Shown here: in pieces, positions 56,527 through 64,000 of the stretch
How the letters are laid out: the number at the start of each line of letters is the position of its first letter
How positions within the stretch are numbered: the stretch's first letter is position 1
Assembly: GCA_946122785.1 (NCBI GenBank)
Contig: CAMGYJ010000010.1
Coordinates: 29,739,608 to 29,803,607, forward strand
Reading direction: 5' to 3'
Length of the DNA: 64,000 nucleotides
From: Linum tenue
Lineage: Eukaryota > Streptophyta > Magnoliopsida > Malpighiales > Linaceae
Notes under the pieces: model-generated
What the model saw: the letters and a program-made list of their open reading frames with translations, nothing else
Databases searched by the model: none
What the model was told of the DNA's origin: nothing
Made by a program: the position numbers and the translations under genes

Positions 56527-57556
56527 TTTATAATATTTTCAGTGTTTTATTTATTCTTTGCTAGACGAACACGTTGTTTACAATAATTTTTAACAAAAAA
56601 AAAAACTCGTTGATGAATATGTCCACACATATTACGAGTGAGTTGGATCCATACTTAGAAACCATATATCTTTAATAGCAATGAGAAGTGATGAGCCACG
56701 GAAAAACATCCAAGTGGGAGAAGGATCGGAGATTAAGAAGAAAAACAAACTACAAGGCGTTCAGCCTCTTGCAATAAGTGAGTGAATTGAGAAGCAAAGG
56801 TACGGAGGGAGGGTTGCTCCTTATCCAAAGACCAACACCAACCAAACGAAAGAGAAGAAATGGTTGACCTATAACTAACTAACCTAATTCCTAACAACCA
56901 GAAATCTCCTAACCCTACCACCTAGCTACTAACTATATAGCTCACTAACTTCACGAAATGGAAGAGAACTAACCCTGGCATATTGAAAAACAATCTTAAC
57001 TTGTTATATCTAATATATGGAACGTGAGTCACGTGCGACACGTTTAGGAAGTACTAGTCAATCATGTAAATTAATCACTTAGTAGCCAAAAAAACGACGT
57101 AAGAATATATATATGGTGACTACTTTGGTGCACTCATAAAAATGGGTGCGTTCAATGCACCCAACTCAAAAACTAGTCTTAAGGTGTCGGATGTTGAATT
57201 TTCATTTGTAGAATCAGTGTAATATGATGATAAAACGTATGATAACAACTAATTAGCCGATTACCCTAAGCCTTAGACCTCCAATTTTGAGTTCTATCCC
57301 TAAACTCCAAATTGTAAACCCTAACCCTAATCCTAAATCTCTAAACTCTAAATCCTTCAAATTAAAGTAAATCTTCAATGGTTTTTGTGCAAATTCATGT
57401 GCGTTATTGTTCATCACATCATAAGTGATGATTGACATCATTTTTACATAAATCGCATGTTTAAAATGATGGCTGTGAAGCGAGTGCACTGAAGCGACGG
57501 TTTTTGTAAAATTTGGCACTTTGGGACTGTACAACTCCCTATTCGAGAAGCTGGAG
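56527..57556. other. Intergenic sequence, no gene seen
   Basis: A degenerate run of CCCTAA-type words at about 57262-57350 (AAACCCTAACCCTAATCC at its core) is telomere-like but irregular. No coding frame supported. Confidence 0.45.
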
Positions 57557-57754
57557 TGATGTTGTTTCTAGCAAAGTTCGCTATGGTCCCTGTAGTTTGT
57601 ATTTATGTTTCTTTCCGTTTTAGCAATGTACTTACTTAGGACACAAGTCTTGTCTTCTTCTCCCAACTGTCTGTATGCTGAATATCCAGCTATATAAACT
57701 GTAGATCAATGAAAAGCAACTAGCTCTTTTTTCTCCAACTCTAAATGGTTTTCA

Positions 57755-57767
57755 TGGTATCAGATCC
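57755..57767 (+). other. Primer-binding site, tRNA-Met type
   Basis: TGGTATCAGATCC differs by one base from the usual TGGTATCAGAGCC and immediately follows the LTR end. Confidence 0.75.
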
Positions 57768-57842
57768 TCAACCCTAGCCGCCACCATCAACGACCATGGT
57801 CGCAAATCAACCAGCAACAACTGGCAATACAGTAGCAGCCAC

Positions 57843-58731
57843 TAGGGGTGGGTAACGGGGAACGGGTATTTGGGTATACCCGTTCCCGTCCCGTTTTATG
57901 AGGGTTACAGGTACCCATATTACCCATAATATTAGCAACGGATGGGACTTGGGATTGTACATTCCTATTTTGGGTACCCGCGGGTTACCCGCAAATACCC
58001 ATTTGGGTAATATGGGTACCCGTTAAACCCATTATTCATTCTGACATTCTCACTCAGCCGACCCAAATCAGAACATAACCCAACCCATATTTCGGCAGGC
58101 CTTCCCTTTCCAATTCCATAACAGAACAATTGACTAGGGTTGACTAGAGGCTAGAGCTCGGCGTCCCTCTGCCTCCTCTCACGTTCTCACTTCTGTTCTG
58201 AGCTCTCCGCGGCTCCGCCTCTCCCTCTCATCGCGCAGTTGACAGGCGACAGCTGATAGAGTCAGTCCCCGCGGCGCCGACGCCGACCCACATCTTGTAA
58301 CCACCGCCGGCGCACAGCTTGTAACCGCCATCGCCCCACCCACCCAATCTAAATCCTTCTCAATCCCCTGTTCTTCCATCATCATAGTCATAACCTCTCT
58401 CTCTGTTCGTTGCCGACTATATTTGTAAGCAGGAAGGAAGGGAAAAGGTTAACAAAGGCGACGGGTAATTCCCTTTAACGGCTAATAGCTATTGATCAAT
58501 TGTCAACTGGTTCAGGGAAAAGGTTATCGACGATTGAGTTTCGTATTGCAGATTTCTCCCTTCTACTTTGGGTATTTATGGGTAGTATGGGTACCCGTTA
58601 TCCGTCCTGCACGGGTAATGGGTACCCGTTTCCCATACAGGTTTGGAATATGGGATGGACTTTGGCCTCCAAATGGGACTGGGTACCCGTTTTAAACGGG
58701 ACGGGCCGTCCCGTCCCGTTGCCCACCCCTA
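57843..58731. mobile_element. Non-autonomous hAT element in copia gag, 889 bp
   Basis: It starts TAGGGGTGGGTAACGGG and ends CCCGTTGCCCACCCCTA. The octamer GCAGCCAC (57835-57842 and 58732-58739) is a perfect 8-bp duplication. Ends are full of GGGTACCCG-type words. The GC-rich middle (58080-58420) is gene-like but unrecognised. Confidence 0.92.
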
Positions 58732-59007
58732 GCAGCCACATCCACCACCCAAAATGTTGATCCTATGTCAGATCCTTTCTACCTCCGTGGATATGAGCAA
58801 CCTGGCCTCCAGCTCGTTGCAGAAAAGTTCACCCCCACTAACTACAACAACTGGAGTAAAGCTTTCCACAATGCTCTTGGTGCCAAGAACAAACTATATT
58901 TTGTGAATGGTTCCATTCCAGGTCTAGGACTAGGACATGCCAATATCTGGGTTTGGACCAGAAACAACATCATGGTACTTTCATGGATCCAACAGGCTGT
59001 TGATCCT

Positions 59008-60693
59008 CATGGTAAAGGAAACCGTACCGAAAGTCATACCGGATCCGTCAGTGGTAGGGTATTTTGTGGTACGACCGTGGTTAAACCGTTGTGTACCGAT
59101 AAAATACCGTTCTCGTAATTAAAAAATATTTTTTTGTTAAAAAACCGTACTGGCAGATTCAGCATACCGTTTCGGAGTAATACCGGAATAAAATCGGAAT
59201 ATACCGGATAACAAACCCGAATAAACTAAATAGGAATAGGTAATATAACAATCAACAACTGCAACATTATTGAATTAACTACATAATCGTTCAAATGCAT
59301 GTTTAGAATCGAGTACAAAACAACCTTTAAATTCTCTAATAATTGCAAACAAAATGAAAACCAATTATCAAAACCAATGGAGGAAAAACTACTCCTTAAT
59401 CAATGGATAACAAGGACGACAGTAGCAAGCGAGCTTACCCACGACAAAAGGATAGTCAAAGTTCTCTGCAGCAGGATCTAGGTTTACTATATGAATGGAC
59501 CGCCCTTAGGTCACCAGAGCGTGGAGCTGGAGCTGGAGCGTCAAATCGTCGGTTTTTCAAGAATGCAATATTGAGTTCGCGAACAGAGCGTTAATATTAT
59601 ATTATTTTAAAAATAATATTGTATTTTAATTAATATGATATTATGGCAATGAACTCCTAAATGATTTTTGAATATTCACTAAAAATATCATATTATTCCG
59701 TTTACAAATTACAACACTCCTAATCCATTAAATTATATGTTCTCAATTTATGGTTGAATTTATTTCCAGTCTCCCCTGAACTACGTTGCTTCAATGTAGA
59801 AATAACCTAAACCAATATTATATTATTAATATTATAATAGTAAAATTAAATAACACCCACTTAAACGTTTCTCACTTAAACAAGGACAATCAATATATCT
59901 TCCCATCCTCTGCCTTCAGTACCTGCAACGCTCCACCCCTGTTCTCGCTTTATCTGCTCCTGATTCCTCTTGCTTCGCTACCGGCACCACTCGATCCCTA
60001 ATTTAACACATGTCCATCGGATTACTCCTCAATTTGCATCTATAACTGCCTTTACTCCTTCACCACTTCAACTCCCCTTAATTGCCCTCCTATGTTGCCG
60101 TCTCTGTTTCTCCGCCACGGCGGCGTCGAAGGCAAGTGAGAAGCAACTTCGATTCCCGGGCAGCAATGGTGGCTCGCATCTTTGCTCCAGTAGATTGATC
60201 GATTAGAAAATCCCAACGAACACACTATAATATCCTGACCCTTCGATTGATTCTACAGCCGCGGAAATAGAGTTGTCGGTGGGAGGAAATATTGGTCTTC
60301 TTCCCTGCCAATTTCGTCGGAAAAGGAAGATCGCCCAAAAATTCGCACTCTCGATTCTATAATCCACGCTCCAGTAATATTATATTCGTGAATTTTGTAC
60401 GTTTTGTAAATAATTCGCGTTTCCGCGATCCAGCGCGGGAGCGCCGGGGGTGTGTACACGAACTGTGTAACCTAAGGCAGAGCATGAAAGCAGGCGGCGT
60501 TCTGAGAAAGGAAGAGCTGATAGCCTACCGCCGGTCTGATTTAAACAGGACGGTATATCGGATTGTGCCGATTACGCCGTAAAAATCGGCCGGCGCGGTA
60601 AAATAGCAGCTGGATGGGTGCCGTTTCGCCACTGGCCCAGTTTCCGGTTTTACCGGTTGAACCGGCCGGTACGATCTGGTTTCCTGTTCCATG
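59008..60693. mobile_element. Mutator-like element in copia gag, about 1.69 kb
   Basis: GTTGATCCT occurs at 58999-59007 and 60694-60702, a 9-bp duplication (10 bp if the preceding T is counted). The ends CATGGTAAAGGAAACC and, inverted, ATGGAACAGGAAACC are imperfect terminal repeats. ACCGTACCG/ACCGGTA words recur near the ends. The interior at about 59890-60560 is GC-rich and may include captured host sequence; no domain was recognised. Class is inferred from duplication length. Confidence 0.7.
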
Positions 60694-61589
60694 TTGATCC
60701 TGGGATTAGGAAGACCATCATGTCTTGCAAGACAGGCATGGAAGCTTGGAGGATCCTGCGAGACAGGTATAGCCAAGGGGACATGGTCAGAATTGTTGAC
60801 TTGATTGAATCCATCTGCAATCTGAAGCAAGGTAACCTATATGTCACTAAGTACTCTAGGAATCTCATAGCTTTAAGAGTGAACTCGATAACTATCAACC
60901 CATAGAGCCATGTGTGTGCCCTACAGACAGCCACAATACTTGTAGAGCTATGCAGTTGGTTCTAGGATACAGGGATACAAACTATGTTATCAAATTCTTG
61001 CGAGGCCTGAGTGACAACTTGGCAAGTGTAAGGTCACAGGTCCTATTTGGTGATGCTTTACCACCAATTGATCGTGTTTTTCAACGCATGCTTCAACATG
61101 AGAAACAACTCTCTAGTTCTCAGACAACCAAAACCCTCACTTCAGAAGGAGTGGCCTTTGCTATTCAGGAAATCCCAATTATCTCGGCAAAAAGCCTCGA
61201 CCTTTTTGCACCTTTTTCAAGTTCACAAGTCACACAGAAGACACTTGTTACCACAAACATGGTTGGCCACCTGGTCTGGGCAACCCAAAAGCTCCAAATT
61301 TCACTGGAAGAACACTTGAATGCACCTTTTGCAAAAAACAAGGTCATCCTGAAGACAAATGCTTTCAAAAGCATGGATACCCACAGAGACCTGGTAACAA
61401 AGGAAAAGTATATGTCAATACCATCACTACCTCTGCTGACAGTGATGAAGTGAAGTTAATCAAAGCTGAATATGAGCGGTTTCTGACTATCATGAAGGAG
61501 AAGGACATTGGAAAATCACCACAACCCTCAGGTCCTTCTTTTTCTGCTGCAACATGGTTTACTCATCCTCCTAGACCCTCAGGTAAATT

Positions 61590-61860
61590 ACTTTAGCTGT
61601 TCACCATGCATCTTCTGCTGAGCATGCTTGAATTCTTGATACTAGTGCTTCAGTTCACATTGTATGCTCACCGAAGTACCTTCTTCAACCTCGAGAAATA
61701 TCCCCTATACCCATAACTCTGCCTACAGGAGATCATTTTGAGGCAACCCACATTGGCACTGTCACTTGTCTTGCTGGTCTCATTCTTGAAAATGCTTTGT
61801 TAGTTCCCCAATTCAACTTCAATCTCATATATGTAGCAAACTAACCATCAACCCCTCCAG
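61590..61860 (+). pseudogene. Copia protease remnant
   Basis: After a TGA, the frame reads ILDTSASVHIVCSPKYLLQP near 61640, then LPTGDHFEATHIGTVTCLAG. This is the copia protease around its D-T/S-G box (usual WILDTGAS), with Gly changed to Ser and the Trp codon replaced by TGA. Confidence 0.75.
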
Positions 61861-61989
61861 TCACTTAACCTTCTTTTCCACTGTTTTTTTATTTCAGGAT
61901 TTGAAGTTGAGGAGAATGATTGGTTCTGCTAAACTCACCCATGACCTTTACCTTTTTAATATGATCCTAATATATTGTTCCCCTAAACA

Positions 61990-62895
61990 TTTTGGTGTAG
62001 CCAATGCTCATCCTTTTGATCTCTGCCAGTGGGCACTATAGATTATGTCATGTTTCTCATTCTAAAATCCCTCATTTGAGGAAAATATGTACATCAATAG
62101 AAACAGATGCTTCCTCTCCTTGTGATACATGTCATTTTGCCAGACAGAAAAGACTTCATCTCCCTTGTAGTACATCAGTTTGCACTCAAGCTTTTAATCT
62201 CATTCATATTGATCTTTGGGGTCCAAACTTTGTCCCTAGTCATGATGGTTTTCGATGCTTTTTAACAATTGTTGATGATTTCACTCGAATGACCTGGATC
62301 ATTCTCTTGCAAGCAAAATCTAAGACCAGATCAAAACTTCAGCATTTCTGCAATCATGTTGAAAGACAATTTCACCTTTCTGTTAAGAGAATTCGAAGTG
62401 ACCAAGGGAAAGAAGTTCAAATGCATGATTTCTTTAACAAAACAGGCATCTTACATGAACTATCATGTATTGAAACACCCCAACTAAAAAACAAAGTTGA
62501 AAGAAAGCATCAACACTTTCTTGCTGTAGCTAGGGCTTTTAAGTTTCAAGCCAATCTCCCTATTGGTTTTTGGGCAGATTGTGTCAAGCATGCAGTTCAT
62601 CTTATTAACAGGGTTCCTACACTTGTTCTGGGGAACCAAACTCCATTTGAAAATCTTTTCCACAAACCACCCGACCTAACAGAATTGAGAGTATATGGTT
62701 GCTTATGTTATGCAAGTATACTTACCAGTCACACAGGACCAAATTTGACTCTAGATCTAGGAAATGTGTGTTCCTAGGCTTTACAACAGGTATCAAGGGT
62801 TACAAAGTCTATGATCTACATACTCATGAGGGTTTCACCTCCAGAGATGTTCACTTCTATGAGGACAAGTTTCCTTTCCAAACACAATCCACACC
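61990..62895 (+). pseudogene. Copia integrase
   Basis: The pre-integrase HYRLCHVSHSKIPHLRKI and its CDTCHFARQKRL zinc part lead into the core: LIHIDLWGPNFVPSHDGFRC, DDFTRMTWIILLQAKSK, RIRSDQGKEVQMHDFF and KVERKHQHFLAVARAF. The D, D and E are present, though RSDNG-F is RSDQGKEV and PQQNGVVE is PQLKNKVE. A frame change near 62760 continues into FLGFTTGIKGYKVYDL and a Pro/Ser/Thr-rich linker. It would insert the cDNA; this copy is broken. Confidence 0.85.
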
Positions 62896-63149
62896 TGCTT
62901 CCAATTCGAGTCCATATACTTCCCCTCCTGATCCATCCCTCTTTGAAGACTTCAGTCCTCTCTACCACCGTACACCATCATCTTCACCTGATCCAGACTC
63001 CTTCATCAATGACATTCATTTTGAAACAGACACTGATGACACTAATTCCCCTTCCACATATTCACCTATTCATCCTACCCCTACACCTCCACCACCACCT
63101 ACTAAAAAGTCCAATAGGTCAATCAAACCCCCCCAAACACCTTCAATCC

Positions 63150-64000
63150 TACCCTTGTAACCTGCTTCAGCGGATTCTTTCCACCAATCATCCTCCACTA
63201 CAGCAAACTCCAGGTATTACTTACCTCCTTTCTTCTGTCATTGATTTTTCTAATCTCTCCCCTACTCACAAACACTTTGCCTTGAGTATTTCCACTCTCA
63301 AAGAACCAGACACGGACCAGGAGGCCTTCTTATCATATGAATGTAATGCAGCGATGAAGTCAGAAACTCAGGCCCTTGAGGCCAATCAAACCTGGGAAAT
63401 TTTTGAAAGACCTGCCAACACAAGAATCATAGGCAATAAATGGGTCTATAAGTAAATTCAACCCTGATGGAAGCCTTAAAAGGAGGAAGGCTATACTAGT
63501 CTCCAAAGGGTACAACCAGAAAAAGGGAGTGGATTACCAAGATACCTTTGCTCCAGTGTTAAAGATGACTACCATCAGACTATTCCTTGCTATTGCTCCC
63601 TCTCAATCTTGGTTTGTTCACCACCTTGATGTGAACAACGCCTTCTTACATGGCGACTTGGAGCAAGATGTTTACATGAAACTCCCTCCAGGCTACTCCC
63701 CTCCCCTCGGTTTCAAACATCTAGTCTGCAAACTCAAGAAATCTCTCTATAGCTTGCAACAAGCCTCACACCAATGGTTCTCCAAATTGGCTGACAAACT
63801 TCACACCCAAGGTTACCAATCCAACAAAGTGGATCATTTCCTCTTCTTCAAAACAAATGGCAGCTCCTATACCATCATTCTCGTTTATGTTTACGACTTG
63901 GTAATAGGTGGCTATGATTTGTCTGAAATCACAAGCCTCAAATCCTCCCTTCATCAGGCATTCAGCATCAAGGACCTCGGGAATTTGAAATTTTTCTTGG
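63150..64000 (+). pseudogene. Copia reverse transcriptase, window-truncated, active site changed
   Basis: It begins at about 63260 with AFLSYECNAAMKSETQALEA and NTRIIGNKWVYK. A one-base shift follows at 63453, then KFNPDGSLKRRKAILVSKGY, DTFAPVLKMTTIRLFLAIA, HHLDVNNAFLHGDLEQDVYM and LYSLQQASHQW. The catalytic box near 63885-63900 reads YVYD instead of YVDD. The last residues are SIKDLGNLKFFL at the window end. RNase H and the 3' LTR lie to the right. Confidence 0.88.

Larger units (their letters stand above)
57796..61455 (+). pseudogene. Copia gag split by two DNA transposons
   Basis: The ATG at 57796 opens MVANQPATTGNTVAA (57796-57842). The frame resumes at 58740 with DPFYLRGYEQPGLQLVAEKF and TNYNNWSKAFHNALGAKNK, the copia gag N-terminus. 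It is cut again at 59007 and resumes at 60703, with MEAWRILRDRYSQGDMVRI. A frame change near 60900 leads to YVIKFLRGLSDNLASVRSQV. The zinc knuckle CTFCKKQGHPEDKCFQKHGY (CX2CX4HX4C) is at about 61320-61380 in another frame. Not translatable as one protein. Confidence 0.85.
57557..64000 (+). mobile_element. Ty1/copia element interrupted twice, running off the right edge
   Basis: The 5' LTR ends at 57754 (...TTTTCA) directly before TGGTATCAGATCC, the tRNA-Met-type primer-binding site. The LTR start is uncertain (about 57557-57560), since the 3' LTR is outside the window. Gag, zinc knuckle, protease, integrase and RT follow in copia order. A hAT and a Mutator-like element sit in gag. Frames are broken in many places. 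Confidence 0.88.

Noticed and set aside
57262..57350. Interstitial telomere repeat
   Set aside because: Only two or three exact CCCTAA-type units; the rest is degenerate and could be chance. Mentioned in the intergenic entry only.

Overview
This window looks like repeat-rich nuclear DNA of a flowering plant, most likely a eudicot. The basis is AT-rich intergenic sequence, plant-type LINE, Ty1/copia and Ty3/gypsy polyproteins, hAT, Mutator-like and Tourist-like elements, and one plant-specific ATL RING-H2 gene. I found no tRNA, rRNA, CRISPR array or bacterial-type operon. The only host gene that looks intact is the single-exon ATL6/ATL31-type E3 ubiquitin ligase at 52600-53796. Nearly everything else is mobile DNA in various stages of decay.

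Layout. 1-5.9 kb: minus-strand LINE with broken ORF1 and ORF2, cut by the left edge. 6.0-7.2 kb: degenerate minisatellite. 7.2-12.4 kb: AT-rich sequence with one small foldback element (10.36-10.83 kb). 12.4-18.4 kb: inverted-repeat arms enclosing an old copia element (13757-17592). In that copia the integrase is gone, and two host-derived protein pieces lie between the LTRs: FF domains like PRP40/TCERG1 splicing factors, and the C-terminal domain of a DBP10/RH29-type DEAD-box helicase. 18.9-21.0 kb: a large inverted repeat with a 771-bp hAT element (19635-20405) in its loop.

22.5-41.35 kb is a nest. Remnant B (gag fragment plus LTR pieces) flanks a Tat-lineage Ty3/gypsy element A (23596-40810, minus strand). 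A in turn is split in its gag by element C (32486-39754, plus strand), which has 1499-bp LTRs and a perfect ACGAA target duplication. A carries an antisense, intron-containing gene (24729-27253) between pol and its 3' LTR. C keeps gag-protease but has lost RT, RNase H and most of integrase.

42.4-43.5 kb: a TIR element with gene-like filler. 43543-48526: a copia element with seemingly identical 274-bp LTRs and an AACGG duplication, but a badly decayed interior. 49515-50552: hAT element with a perfect 8-bp duplication. 51164-51592: Tourist-like MITE. Then the ATL gene, a foldback element (55.25-55.74 kb), and a 696-bp element (55822-56517) with a perfect 9-bp duplication and 13 copies of the palindrome GGTCGACC, mostly in pairs 20-21 bp apart. 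From about 57.55 kb to the right edge is another copia element whose gag is interrupted twice, by a hAT element (57843-58731) and a Mutator-like element (59008-60693).

Together these elements show successive nesting and decay. None of the four reverse transcriptases is intact: three have a changed active-site Asp, and the fourth has stops next to an intact YVDD. All similarity statements come from motif recognition by eye; no search was run.
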